A DNA stretch of 64,000 bases from DATJOJ01 sp035507035 (lineage in GTDB: Bacteria; Acidobacteriota; Terriglobia; Terriglobales; Acidobacteriaceae), in contig DATJOJ010000048.1 in NCBI GenBank assembly GCA_035507035.1, positions 372,001 through 436,000 of the forward strand, written 5' to 3'. Below the pieces are notes generated by a model. It saw only the letters and a list, made by a program, of their open reading frames with translations, ran no database searches and was not told the origin of the DNA. Made by a program: the position numbers and the translations under genes. Below, one piece after another: positions 51,933 through 60,438 of this stretch; position 1 is the first letter of the stretch; each line of letters starts with the position of its first letter.

Positions 51933-52100
51933 TTATTGCTTTGGCTCAGGCCAGATGTACAGAAGCACGAAGGTTGCCGCGACCGTCAGAAAGAAAACTG
52001 CAAGCTGCGGGTGCGCCGGCCACATCGCACGCGTGAAGCCCAGCATCCAGGCTCCCGTCCCGATTACGCTTGCCGCCAATGAAGCCTTCAGGGTCTTCAT
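51933..52100 (-). CDS. Small membrane protein, 55 residues
   Basis: A short minus-strand gene encoding 55 residues, with two hydrophobic stretches (about 7-22, S-L-A-A-S-V-I-G-T-G-A-W-M-L-G-F; and about 33-49, L-A-V-F-F-L-T-V-A-A-T-F-V-L-L-Y-I-W) and a charged C-terminus (P-E-P-K-Q). No longer gene covers this strand and the composition is typical of a real membrane protein. It is convergent with the PilZ gene. Function unknown. Confidence 0.6.
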   Translation of the reverse strand: MKTLKASLAASVIGTGAWMLGFTRAMWPAHPQLAVFFLTVAATFVLLYIWPEPKQ

Positions 52101-52195
52101 GAATAAGCTTTAGACGAACAATCCCAAGCTCTGATTCAGCATACGCTGACCCCGGTCACCGCGTTCCCTAAAAGTGAGACGCGAACAGCGATTCT

Positions 52196-52621
52196 CTACG
52201 AACCGGCCGCACGCGGAATGACGATCTTGCGGCGTCCGAAGAAGTGCGCATCCAGCGAGAAGGCTCCCGGCCCTAACAAACATATCGCCAGTGCGATTAC
52301 GACTAGATTAAAGTCCACCAAGTTCGCGATCGACTGGCCCCACGCCGGATGGAACAGCTCGATGGCTGCCGCTGCAGCCGCGAAAAGAACACCAATCGGC
52401 CGCGTCAAGAAACCAGCCAGAAATGAGAGACTCATCACGAAGACAAGCAGACACGGCGCCCACATTCCAGCGACGAAAGCATGCGTTTCGGTGATGCAGC
52501 CAGAAGCTTCCACGATGAGCCTCGTCCCAAGCGCCGCTCGCAACAGCAGCAAGCCGGCACCGGGTAAACCCCCGGGAAATGTGGGATAGAACCGCCGCAA
52601 GTCTCGCCTCCCTTCTGCCAT
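52196..52621 (-). CDS. DoxX-like membrane protein
   Basis: The 141-residue protein has four hydrophobic helices and the DoxX family layout: L-L-L-L-R-A-A-L-G at helix 1, F-L-A-G-F-L-T-R-P-I-G-V-L near helix 3, and L-L-G-P-G-A-F-S-L-D-A-H at the C-terminus. DoxX proteins support quinone-linked oxidoreductases and stress responses but have no uniform function. No ribosome site was found. A second DoxX-like gene lies at 60439-60894. Confidence 0.8.
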   Translation of the reverse strand: MAEGRRDLRRFYPTFPGGLPGAGLLLLRAALGTRLIVEASGCITETHAFVAGMWAPCLLVFVMSLSFLAGFLTRPIGVLFAAAAAAIELFHPAWGQSIANLVDFNLVVIALAICLLGPGAFSLDAHFFGRRKIVIPRAAGS

Positions 52622-52734
52622 CGCGGATCATAACGATAGCTAGACCAGACTACCGGCTGCGCCCCTCGGCACGAATCTCCCAAATTTGAAATTTTTGAAT
52701 ACCTCTTTAGTGGTAGGCATGCCAGCGGATAGGT

Positions 52735-53364
52735 TCACAAGTGGATAATGCCCCGTCGAACCGCGATGGTGATCGCCTGGGTACGATCATTCGCTCCCAA
52801 CTTCCCCATGATGTGTTTGAGGTGTACCTTGACCGTCCCTTCCGAGATGAAAAGCTTGTCGGCAATATCTTTGTTGCGGTTGCCTTCCGCAACCTGCTGC
52901 AGAATCTCAATCTCGCGCTCCGAGAGACTCTCATCGCCGTAATGGTTGGCCAACCGGTCAGCAATCTCTGACGGAATTCCCTTCTTGCCGACATGAACCT
53001 TGCGAATGACTTCCAACAGATCTTGCGGCGGCATGCTCTTAAGCATGTAACCTCGTGCTCCTCCCTCCAGCGCGCGTCGCATTTCGGCATCGCCTTCTGA
53101 AGAGGTCACAATGATGACGCGAGCCTCTGGAAACTCGCTTCGGATTGTGATCATCGCATCGATTCCGCTCATATCCGGCAGCCGCACGTCCATGAGCACG
53201 ACATCCGGCCGCTGCTCGCGAAAGCGCTCAATCGCCTCCTTGCCCGATGCCCCCTGGGCCACGATCTGCATGTCGGGTTGATCATTGATCATGGCGGCGA
53301 TTCCCTCCCGGACCAGAGGGTGATCGTCAACACTAAGAACACGAATGCGTTGGGTCTCGCTCAC
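52735..53364 (-). CDS. NarL/LuxR-type response regulator
   Basis: This 209-residue regulator has a full receiver (acidic pair in V-D-D-H, phospho-acceptor Asp in V-V-L-M-D-V-R, Lys in Y-M-L-K-S) and a LuxR helix-turn-helix near the C-terminus (L-S-E-R-E-I-E-I-L-Q-Q-V-A-E-G-N, I-S-E-G-T-V-K-V-H-L-K). Its start overlaps the stop of the sensor kinase gene by four bases, so it is the cognate regulator. Confidence 0.95.
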   Translation of the reverse strand: MSETQRIRVLSVDDHPLVREGIAAMINDQPDMQIVAQGASGKEAIERFREQRPDVVLMDVRLPDMSGIDAMITIRSEFPEARVIIVTSSEGDAEMRRALEGGARGYMLKSMPPQDLLEVIRKVHVGKKGIPSEIADRLANHYGDESLSEREIEILQQVAEGNRNKDIADKLFISEGTVKVHLKHIMGKLGANDRTQAITIAVRRGIIHL

Positions 53365-56300
53365 TTCTTGAGCTCCTCACTTGATCGGTCAATGTTCTGC
53401 TCTTTTCGCGAGGAATACAATCGCGAAAGCCGCGTCCAGAACCCGCGGGTAGTGGAGTTTCCCTCGAAAGCCACTTTACCCGGAATCCAAAGCTGGATCT
53501 CGGTTCCAGCATCCACTCGACTCAGCACCTCAAACTTGGCGCCAACCTTCTCCGCCCGCTCCCGCATGTTGGCCAGACCCCAATGCCCTTCGCGTCCACT
53601 TCTCAATACCTGGGGATCGATCCCACAGCCATCGTCACGAACCAGTACGCGCAGGTTTCGCGAACCGTAGTCTACCTCGACCTCAATCGTATGTGCTTCG
53701 GAATGCCGGAAAGCGTTAAACACCGCCTCGCGAGCGATGAGATAAACCTCGTCTCGAATCAGCGGGCGCAACTCTCGTGGATCGCCTTGCGCCACCACTC
53801 GAAAATCAAAGTTCTCGGGCAGAGCAAATTCCTTGTGCAGGCGAGAAAGCGCCTCTTCCAGGTTGTCCTCGGTGGATTGCGGAGAACGCAGGGCCCGCAA
53901 TGCGTTTCGCCCTTCTTCGCTTACTTGTTTCAGCAACTCAATCCCGCGCTGCACCGCCGATTTCGCCGGCGAATCCGCCGGCAACCGATTGTTCGCCACA
54001 TCGAAATGGATGGCGGCGCTGAAGATTCCCTGCAGAAGCGTGTCATGCAAATCGCGAGCAATTCTCTCGCGCTCCGCAAGCCGCTCCGCGAAGCGAGTTC
54101 GAATGCTCGCAGCCATTCGGCGAAGGCGAAGCGCATAGAGCAGCCAGAGAATTCCCATTGCTGCTACCACGCACAAAAGCCGGAACCACGTCGTCTGAAA
54201 GAAGGCCGGCGGGATAGTAAAGTCGGCAGTCGCTCCCGTTTCGTTCCACACTCCATTGTTGTTGCTGGCGATCACACGAAATTGATAGTCACCGGGAGCT
54301 AGATCACTGTAAAACGCCTCCCGCCGGTTCTGCGGATCCTCCCATTCGGTATCATGTCCCTCAAGCTTGTAACGGAAACGAACTTTTTCCGGAACCACGA
54401 GGCTGAGCGCGGTGTAATCAATTTCAATATCGCGCGTGCGAACCGGCAATCGCAGCTTGTCGCTCAGCGAGTATCTATTGCGATCGGCAATGATTTGCTC
54501 CACGTGCACCGGCGGGGGAATCTTGTTCTCAGTGAGATGCTCCGGATCTACCATCTGCAAAATGTTTTCGTTTGCAAACCATAGCTTACCGTCCGGCGAT
54601 CTCGAAATTTGCGGCCGAAAGTTACTCAGTCCCGGTTGCGCTCCGTCGAAAGCATCCAGAATTCTCACCGTAACTTTGTTCTCTGGATCCAACCACCACC
54701 TCTGCAACTCCGGCGCGCTGATCTCAACAAAGCCGCATTGGCTGTCCAGCCAAAGAGCGCCTCGATTGTCTTTGATCAGCGCGTACATCTCATCGCAGGG
54801 AAGGCCGTTGCGTGAATCCAGAATTTTCGCTTTTCCGTCCTTCCAGAACAACGCTCCGTCGATTGTCGCCGCCCAAACCGATCCGTCCGATTCAGCCAGC
54901 AGGTTCCTGATCGGTTGCTTCAGTGAGAGTCCAGTTGGCATGACCTCAAACCGATCTCTTCTGTATAAAGCCAGATTTCCGTCCGCCATCCCCAGCCATA
55001 TCCCACCTTCCGGATCAGCCGCGAGCGAACTCACTCGCGGTACACGCGGCGGACTGATCTCTTCCTGAACCTGGAGATCCTTAATGCGAATCAAGGCCGG
55101 CTGGGTCACCGCAACCCACATATTGTGATCAACATCCTCACTGATTGCGATCACCACTCCCATCGGCGAGCCATCGGGCCGTCTCACTGCGCGAAAGTGG
55201 CCGTGGTCATACACGTCCAGCCCATTATCCACGCCTAGCCACAGGCGGTTCTGATCGTCTTCGAATAAAGACGTCACCAATCTTCCCGGCAAGCCATCGC
55301 GAGCTCCGATTGCCGAAATCTTCCCTTGGCGCAGAACATCCAGCGCTTGCGTGTTTCCAATCCACACGGTGCCGTCCCGGGCTGCAAACACCGAGTTCAC
55401 ATCTTCCGCGTTCAATCCTTCCCGAATCGAGTAGCTAACGATTGGGGTGTTGTGAAATCGGTCGATGCCTCGCGATGTTGCCACCCAAATGTCGCCCTCG
55501 CGGTCTTCGAAAAAACCTTGCACGGCGTCGCTCGATAAGCCCTCCACTCCCCCAAAATGATCGGCCCTGCCATCGTGCACGCGATAGATACCTTGATTCT
55601 CAGTCCCGATCCAAAGCCCGTCGTCACGATCTCTCAGCAATGCGGAGACGTCGAGCTGAGTGCTGCGCATTCCGGGTAAGTCGTAGTTGCTCCACTTGCC
55701 CTGTGACAGCCGCTGAAGACCCAATCCACTCCCCGTACGTCGCATGCCCACGAAAATGGAGCCATCGCCACCGGAGGCAATGGCGCCAACTCCGGCTAGC
55801 CCCTTAACTCCCGCCAGAGCGCTATCGATGTAGGTCATTGGCTCGCCTGGCTTCCAGCGGCAAACGCCCTCCGAACTGCCCATCCACAGATCCCCCAATG
55901 CATCCTGAAAAAGCGGCTGGGCATATTTGAAAGCAATTCCATCGGTTCGCCCATGGCAGCGAAGTGTGCTTCCAGCGACTTCGCAAAGCGGACCTGCGTC
56001 GTCGCGGACCTGGCTGCGCGTGATCCACACTGTTCCCTTCGGATCTTGCAGAATTGTTTCAATGAATGCCGGGCTGGCTGAAACATTGACCAGGCCATGA
56101 TCGTTCCATTTCGCAAGCCCGCGTGCAGTTCCAATCCACAAACTCCCATCACTGGCTCCCAACACAGAGTGAATGCGCGTGCTGGGAAGCTGTTGACCAT
56201 TAGGAGCGCTCCAGGGAACAAAGCGCACGCCATCGAAGCGCACCAGTCCGCCCTCGGTCCCGATCCACAGATATCCATCCGATGTTTGAGTAATCGCTTG

Positions 56301-56450
56301 CGGCGTCCCAGTGAAGTATCCATCCTGGATTCGCCACGCGGTATGCGCATACTGCGAGATGTGGCGGCTCGGATCGAGAGCACCGGCTGAGTTTGCGAAC
56401 AGGACTAGAAAGCATAGTGCGAAAAGCTGCCGCAAATTAGGCAGGGCCAT
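53361..56450 (-). CDS. Two-component regulator propeller sensor histidine kinase
   Basis: A 1029-residue membrane sensor (start at the ATG that gives a signal peptide; a longer form begins at 56552). The periplasmic part has two seven-bladed propellers (repeats such as DGYLWIGTEGGLVRFDG, DGTVWIGNTQALDVL) and a Y_Y_Y domain (IDYTALSLVVPEKVRFRYKL). A membrane helix (F-R-L-L-C-V-V-A-A-M-G-I-L-W-L-L-Y) leads to a HisKA_3 box (R-E-R-I-A-R-D-L-H-D-T-L-L-Q-G) and an HATPase domain (V-R-D-D-G-C-G-I). The architecture matches hybrid-like carbohydrate sensors, and the regulator gene overlaps its end. Confidence 0.94.
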   Translation of the reverse strand: MALPNLRQLFALCFLVLFANSAGALDPSRHISQYAHTAWRIQDGYFTGTPQAITQTSDGYLWIGTEGGLVRFDGVRFVPWSAPNGQQLPSTRIHSVLGASDGSLWIGTARGLAKWNDHGLVNVSASPAFIETILQDPKGTVWITRSQVRDDAGPLCEVAGSTLRCHGRTDGIAFKYAQPLFQDALGDLWMGSSEGVCRWKPGEPMTYIDSALAGVKGLAGVGAIASGGDGSIFVGMRRTGSGLGLQRLSQGKWSNYDLPGMRSTQLDVSALLRDRDDGLWIGTENQGIYRVHDGRADHFGGVEGLSSDAVQGFFEDREGDIWVATSRGIDRFHNTPIVSYSIREGLNAEDVNSVFAARDGTVWIGNTQALDVLRQGKISAIGARDGLPGRLVTSLFEDDQNRLWLGVDNGLDVYDHGHFRAVRRPDGSPMGVVIAISEDVDHNMWVAVTQPALIRIKDLQVQEEISPPRVPRVSSLAADPEGGIWLGMADGNLALYRRDRFEVMPTGLSLKQPIRNLLAESDGSVWAATIDGALFWKDGKAKILDSRNGLPCDEMYALIKDNRGALWLDSQCGFVEISAPELQRWWLDPENKVTVRILDAFDGAQPGLSNFRPQISRSPDGKLWFANENILQMVDPEHLTENKIPPPVHVEQIIADRNRYSLSDKLRLPVRTRDIEIDYTALSLVVPEKVRFRYKLEGHDTEWEDPQNRREAFYSDLAPGDYQFRVIASNNNGVWNETGATADFTIPPAFFQTTWFRLLCVVAAMGILWLLYALRLRRMAASIRTRFAERLAERERIARDLHDTLLQGIFSAAIHFDVANNRLPADSPAKSAVQRGIELLKQVSEEGRNALRALRSPQSTEDNLEEALSRLHKEFALPENFDFRVVAQGDPRELRPLIRDEVYLIAREAVFNAFRHSEAHTIEVEVDYGSRNLRVLVRDDGCGIDPQVLRSGREGHWGLANMRERAEKVGAKFEVLSRVDAGTEIQLWIPGKVAFEGNSTTRGFWTRLSRLYSSRKEQNIDRSSEELKK

Positions 56451-56665
56451 ATCGCATGGTTGCGTCCGACACGCTGGCTTACAACTCCGCACCGCCGGCA
56501 AATCCATCGGCTCAGCTCGGTCCGTGGCTGCGCATGAATTGGATTCGTTCACTCACTGCATGTTACTCGCACAGCCAACAGTGTCAACGGTGGTTGGCGG
56601 GCGCAATTCCAGAACGTGGGCAAGACCGGGGAGACGATCTACCCTCCCCGGCCCCGCGAACCGCG

Positions 56666-57058
56666 CTAGAAAAGCTTTTCGTCAAACACAATGTCACCCC
56701 AGCCCTTGTCCCCGAAAGTTGTGGGCGGCGTTTGAATAGTGAGCATCAGGGTATCCGTATCGCAAATGATCTGATGCACCGTATTACGCGGGACCTTGAA
56801 GTACGACCCCTTGGCGTACTCCAGATATGCATCGTTGACTCTCACTTTGCCCTCGCCAGAAATGAAGCAAAGTAACGCATCATAGCCCTCATGATGGTGA
56901 GCAACATTCTTGTCGCCGCCATCCATGAAGGTGAGGTTATAGCCGGAGCCGTCAAAACTCCCCAACACCATGTCGTACTCGTGGACTCTCGCGCTGTGAA
57001 TTTCTTCCAACTGCGCCACTGCTTCGCTGATTTTGTTCGCCGTGCTGATCATTGTCAT
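56666..57058 (-). CDS. Small cupin-domain protein
   Basis: The 130-residue protein has a single cupin barrel: metal ligands in H-H-H-E-G-Y near residues 54-59 (first motif) and V-P-R-N-T-V-H-Q near 91-98 (second motif), with a typical G-S-Y-F-K-V-P strand. Cupins of this size serve as enzymes or storage/binding proteins; no substrate is evident. Two ATGs lie close together; the one at 57052 is better spaced from the AAGGAG site. Confidence 0.85.
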   Translation of the reverse strand: MTMISTANKISEAVAQLEEIHSARVHEYDMVLGSFDGSGYNLTFMDGGDKNVAHHHEGYDALLCFISGEGKVRVNDAYLEYAKGSYFKVPRNTVHQIICDTDTLMLTIQTPPTTFGDKGWGDIVFDEKLF

Positions 57059-57386
57059 CTCTCCTTTTTAAATTTTAGATTTGAGCGCCTTACACGGATG
57101 ACCTAAAGCATGCCCCATGCCAAATCGATTTTTCCTCGATCCGCAGCCTTCAAGTCTCACAATTCATTGAGGATGCCGCTGATTCGCGGCTATTCATGGA
57201 CGTTCAAGTTTCAGCGAAAGAAGCGATTGTTCCAACGAGACTTCGGGAATTTCCGAACGCGATTGTGGGCGGAAGAATTTAGAAGAGGGAATGCTCAGAG
57301 AATATCCAACGAAGACTAGTCATGCGGTGTTCTTTAGATTCGCGGGGAAACGTTACCCTGCCCGCTGAGAAGTCACGGCTGGCTGG
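57059..57386. other. Intergenic region with a start-less ORF remnant
   Basis: About 328 bases. One plus-strand frame (about 57090-57284) stays open and reads like a protein remnant (F-I-E-D-A-A-D-S-R-L-F-M-D-V-Q-V) but has no start codon with a ribosome site. Another frame with an ATG (57110-57319) looks compositionally random. No RNA gene was seen. Confidence 0.35.
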
Positions 57387-57680
57387 CTAATGAGAGCTCT
57401 CAATCAGCTCTGCTTTTGCGGCATCCGTCAGTTTCTGCGGAAGACTCCGTAACAAATCTTTGATTTCCACCAACTGCAACTCAAGCCGCCTTTCCGTCTC
57501 GCCGTTGGCTTTTGCCATCAGAATCAGTTTGGCGGAAACGAGAAAGACTGCGGCCTCCAAAAGTAAATCGTGGGTGAATCCGTTCACGAATAGGGCGACA
57601 ATGAATAGTACTAACGTGAGCGCGATCACCACGATGGCCGCCGGATCGTAGGTCTTCCGCTTCTTCGTCTGCAGTGTCAT
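57387..57680 (-). CDS. Small hypothetical membrane protein
   Basis: From the ATG at 57680 (AAAGG upstream) the product has 97 residues with two hydrophobic helices (about 14-32, I-V-V-I-A-L-T-L-V-L-F-I-V-A-L; and about 37-54, L-L-L-E-A-A-V-F-L-V-S-A-K-L-I-L-M) and a charged C-terminal tail. Likely an inner-membrane protein. It is the last of three tightly spaced minus-strand genes (58482 to 57387). No family recognised. Confidence 0.55.
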   Translation of the reverse strand: MTLQTKKRKTYDPAAIVVIALTLVLFIVALFVNGFTHDLLLEAAVFLVSAKLILMAKANGETERRLELQLVEIKDLLRSLPQKLTDAAKAELIESSH

Positions 57681-57728
57681 CTCGCCATGCCTTTTATCAG
57701 TTGGTTTTAATGCCAAAGTGTAAACCTC

Positions 57729-58175
57729 TCAAAACCACACAACCGGATTCTGCGATCCCTGTGCCACGAGAGACCCGTGACTGGCTTTAGCGCAAGCTGC
57801 CACATCCGATTTTCTCGTGCGGCTGTAATTTACCTGTAGCGCAGCCGGCGCCTCTGAAACAAAGTTCTCCTCACGGTTTATCCATCCCAGTCTGGCGAGC
57901 AAAATCTCGACCACTATAGCCGTGTTACTGCTTGCCAGGACGACTGGTCTCGCGATGGTCCGCTGCGACGCCACCGGAAGCATCGGTATGTCGCCAGTTC
58001 TAGCCACACAACTGCCGTCACTGCTAGAAATCACGGTCCAATCCGTGATCGAGTTATTAGCAGGCAGCGGACTCATCACTTTTATTTGAGTAGCCAGCAG
58101 GCAGGTTGTCTGTCCCGCCGCTAGCGTCGCCGGAGTCAAGATCGAGGAAAGCAGAAATAGAACAACTTGTCTCAT
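57729..58175 (-). CDS. Secreted hypothetical protein
   Basis: A 148-residue exported protein with a signal peptide (V-V-L-F-L-L-S-S-I-L-T-P-A-T-L-A-A). The mature part is Ser/Ala/Val-rich with three cysteines (C-L-L-A-T near 25, C-V-A-R-T near 56, A-A-C-A-K near 127), so a disulfide is possible. Its start follows the previous stop after four bases, with AGAGG as ribosome site. Function unknown. Confidence 0.6.
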   Translation of the reverse strand: MRQVVLFLLSSILTPATLAAGQTTCLLATQIKVMSPLPANNSITDWTVISSSDGSCVARTGDIPMLPVASQRTIARPVVLASSNTAIVVEILLARLGWINREENFVSEAPAALQVNYSRTRKSDVAACAKASHGSLVAQGSQNPVVWF

Positions 58176-58179
58176 GAGA

Positions 58180-58482
58180 TTAAACCTCTTCTGTCGTCTT
58201 TATGTGCCGCACCAGCGACCCCGACGGAGCCGCGTCGTATTGCGCGAGAATGTATTCAAGGTGGCGCTGATAACTGGAAAACGGCCCCCACGGATGTTCC
58301 AACTCATCAAGCCAATCCAATTCCGCACGCAGCGCAAAAAGGTCGCCCTGCGTAAGAGTCCGCATTGGGTGACCGTCGGTCGACGTGCCCGTTTCGGCGA
58401 GGACTAAGCTCCCGCTCCCAGCCATCCTTTCCATGTCCTTCATGGAGGTACTATGCAGCGCCGGGGCCAGCCCGCACATCAC
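58180..58482 (-). CDS. Small hypothetical protein
   Basis: A 100-residue soluble protein beginning M-M-C-G-L-A-P-A; an internal ATG (58443) is an alternative start. It contains an amphipathic central helix (G-D-L-F-A-L-R-A-E-L-D-W-L-D-E-L) and an aromatic/charged C-terminus (S-S-Y-Q-R-H-L-E-Y-I-L-A-Q-Y). The tight spacing to the next two genes suggests an operon. Not recognised. Confidence 0.5.
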   Translation of the reverse strand: MMCGLAPALHSTSMKDMERMAGSGSLVLAETGTSTDGHPMRTLTQGDLFALRAELDWLDELEHPWGPFSSYQRHLEYILAQYDAAPSGSLVRHIKTTEEV

Positions 58483-58627
58483 GAGATAGGAAGTTTTTTC
58501 GCTACCGCTAGGAGATCAGTGGGCGATACCTCGAAAGGATGACTGATCACTAATTCCTGACCGAGATTTGCGGATGAACATCCGAAGCGGCCGGTGAGGT
58601 GCAACCGGACCAGCGATCTGCCTCACG

Positions 58628-58645
58628 AATTTTCGAAAATTTTCG
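58628..58645. promoter_or_regulatory. Overlapping AT-rich palindromes upstream of the DUF4136 gene
   Basis: AATTTTCGAAAATT (58628-58641) overlaps CGAAAATTTTCG (58634-58645), both perfect. Such short AT palindromes often serve as operators. They lie about 110 bases before the start of the next plus-strand gene. Confidence 0.3.
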
Positions 58646-58752
58646 CCAATTCGTTAGCGATTGAGATCTCAGAACTCTGTCACTTTCATCAACTTACAGT
58701 TTGGAATCCTGAGTGCTTTGACTAAGGAGTCTTTTGAAATCGAGGTTCGATC

Positions 58753-59265
58753 ATGCATAAATTTCGTAGCGTAGTAGGTCTGATGGCAATTTGCGTTAGC
58801 AGTCTGGCTGCTGCCCACGCCCAGCAACAGATCGACAGCGACTATGCCCCTGATATCAACTTCGCCCAGTACAAGACTTATTCCTGGCAAAAAATCAGCG
58901 CACCCGATGGCGCTTGGGAAAACGCCATCCGGAGCACGGTCGACGCTCAGCTTTCCGCTAAGGGCTGGACGCGCGTAGACAATGGCGGCGATGCCATCCT
59001 TTGTGCCATCGCCAACACCGGAGAAGCGGCGACGCTCGAACATTTTCCCGGAGGTGGAGCACCAGGCTGGAGATGGCGTGGATGGACCGAGCCAGTTTCT
59101 TACGACCAAGGAACTCTGGTGATCGACATCTTCGACGCGAAGACGGAGGCGCTCATCTGGCGCGGCTTTGCTTCGCAAGCCGCCTCCAGCAAGGACCAGA
59201 AGAACATCGGCAAACTCGATAAAGCAATCGAGAAGCTGTTCAAGAAGTTTCCGCCCAAGCAGTAG
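58753..59265 (+). CDS. Exported DUF4136-family protein
   Basis: A 170-residue protein with a signal peptide (LMAICVSSLAAAHAQ) and the DUF4136 fold: D-Y-A-P-D-I-N-F-A-Q-Y-K-T-Y-S-W near residues 29-44 and L-V-I-D-I-F-D-A-K-T-E-A-L-I-W-R-G near 123-139. The family is common in Gram-negative envelopes and often forms lipoproteins; function unknown. GAGG lies seven bases before the ATG. It forms a short operon with the following gene. Confidence 0.82.
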   Translation: MHKFRSVVGLMAICVSSLAAAHAQQQIDSDYAPDINFAQYKTYSWQKISAPDGAWENAIRSTVDAQLSAKGWTRVDNGGDAILCAIANTGEAATLEHFPGGGAPGWRWRGWTEPVSYDQGTLVIDIFDAKTEALIWRGFASQAASSKDQKNIGKLDKAIEKLFKKFPPKQ

Positions 59266-59292
59266 GCAGGGAGATCCGTACTAGGAGAATTT

Positions 59293-59688
59293 ATGAGCAA
59301 TCATCGTGGAAGAGTCTTGCTGTGCACGGCGATCTACATAGTGATGGCCTGCAGTGTCAGCCTGGCAGACGATCAGGCTCCGCCGCCTGTCGATGTGACT
59401 GGCACGTGGTCCGTCCTCGCCCAGAGCGCATTTGGCCGGGAATCGCTGAAGACCATCCAACTCACGCAAACGGGCAACCAGATTCGTGGTTTTTTCAAAG
59501 GGCCGAACCAATCCGGACCACTTGCCGGCTTCATCGAAGGGAATCGCATCCATTTCAGCACCGAAACACGCACGGTGCTGAATTTTCGCGGCAAAGTCGA
59601 CGGCAACACCATCACTGGCACTGTCGGCGTGCATGGGAAGATTGGCGAGTGGACGGCCACTCGCATGGGCGTCCCTAACCCTAACTGA
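59293..59688 (+). CDS. Small secreted beta-barrel-like hypothetical protein
   Basis: The 131-residue protein has a signal peptide and a mature part with regular Gly/Thr/Asn-rich strands (V-T-G-T-W-S-V, L-T-Q-T-G-N-Q-I-R-G, G-P-L-A-G-F-I-E-G-N-R-I-H-F, N-F-R-G-K-V-D-G-N-T-I-T-G), resembling calycin-like barrels. TAGGAG lies seven bases before the ATG, 28 bases after the DUF4136 gene. No family assigned with confidence. Confidence 0.65.
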   Translation: MSNHRGRVLLCTAIYIVMACSVSLADDQAPPPVDVTGTWSVLAQSAFGRESLKTIQLTQTGNQIRGFFKGPNQSGPLAGFIEGNRIHFSTETRTVLNFRGKVDGNTITGTVGVHGKIGEWTATRMGVPNPN

Positions 59689-59752
59689 CAATCGCCACAG
59701 AACTGCGTCATCTACCGATGCGCCCGAGTCCTAGCAGGAGCGCCACCATCGC

Positions 59753-60421
59753 TCACGTGCTTAGCGCCCTCAAGTGCTCGAGCGTTCCCGCTGGCTCAGG
59801 ACGAATCGTGTAATCCGCGTTCACGTCGGCCGCGCGAATCACCCCGTCTCGGTCGATCACGTAGCGGGCAGGCATCGGTAACCGATATTCCGGCTCATCG
59901 TTGAACCTATCGAGCGTGCTGCCAAACGACTTATAAAGGTCGCGCAAGTAATCCGGCAGGGTGAAAACGAGGTGGAACTGCTCGGCAGTCTTCAAATGAA
60001 GATCGGTGAGAATGTCGAACGTCAGATTCAGCTTCCGGTGCATGGCCCGGGTGTAGCGTTCGAGTTCAGGGGTGAGCACAACGATCTGCGCTCCCAATGC
60101 CCGCACTTCGGAAGAAATCTCTTGGAGAGCCTCCAGCTCCATGTTGCAGTAGGGTCACCAGTGTCCTCGAAAGAAGCTGACTACCAGCGGGCCTTGCCGT
60201 AGCAGGTCAGCCGAGGACACCTCGACATGATCCTGGTTAAACAAGGTGAAGGCCGGAGCACGATCGCCGATCTTCAAGGCTCGCTCTTCAATTCCGGTAG
60301 CCTTGAGCTCAGCCGTTGCGCGATGCATGGTTTCGGTTGCCTCATGCGGTGCGTTATACGGCGGCGCTCCCGATTCAAATGACTTCTTGAACTCGTCCAG
60401 TCGTTCCTGCAGACTCGCCAC
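59753..60421 (-). CDS. Selenocysteine-containing peroxiredoxin-like protein (TGA at 60155-60157 read as Sec)
   Basis: A 222-residue AhpC/TSA thioredoxin-fold protein on one open frame except for an internal TGA at codon 89, placed exactly where the catalytic Cys of the family motif R-G-x-W-C-P-Y-C belongs (F-F-R-G-H-W-[TGA]-P-Y-C-N-M-E-L-E-A-L-Q). Upstream is the usual head (about 1-88, G-D-R-A-P-A-F-T-L-F-N), downstream the full remaining fold (V-I-D-R-D-G-V-I-R-A-A-D-V near 195). GTG start with AAGGAGG five bases before. A SECIS-like hairpin follows the TGA, and SelB is encoded in this window. It is last in a five-gene operon and likely reduces peroxides. Confidence 0.85.
60121..60143 (-). 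promoter_or_regulatory. Bacterial SECIS-like hairpin downstream of the Sec codon
   Basis: On the mRNA, UGGAG-GCU-CUCCA forms a 5-pair stem with a 3-base loop starting with G, its apex 24-27 bases after the TGA, inside the usual SECIS window. An alternative outer pairing with the first UGGAG uses the same 3' arm. The hairpin lies in coding sequence. Confidence 0.55.
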
Positions 60422-60438
60422 TGCAACCTCCTTCGATG

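Noticed and set aside
57110..57319. 69-codon ORF as a gene
   Set aside because: Composition looks random, no ribosome site, and an alternative frame looks more protein-like though start-less.
58735..58750. GGTTCGATC as a tRNA T-loop
   Set aside because: No matching acceptor or anticodon stem surrounds it; it is part of the ribosome-site region of the DUF4136 gene.
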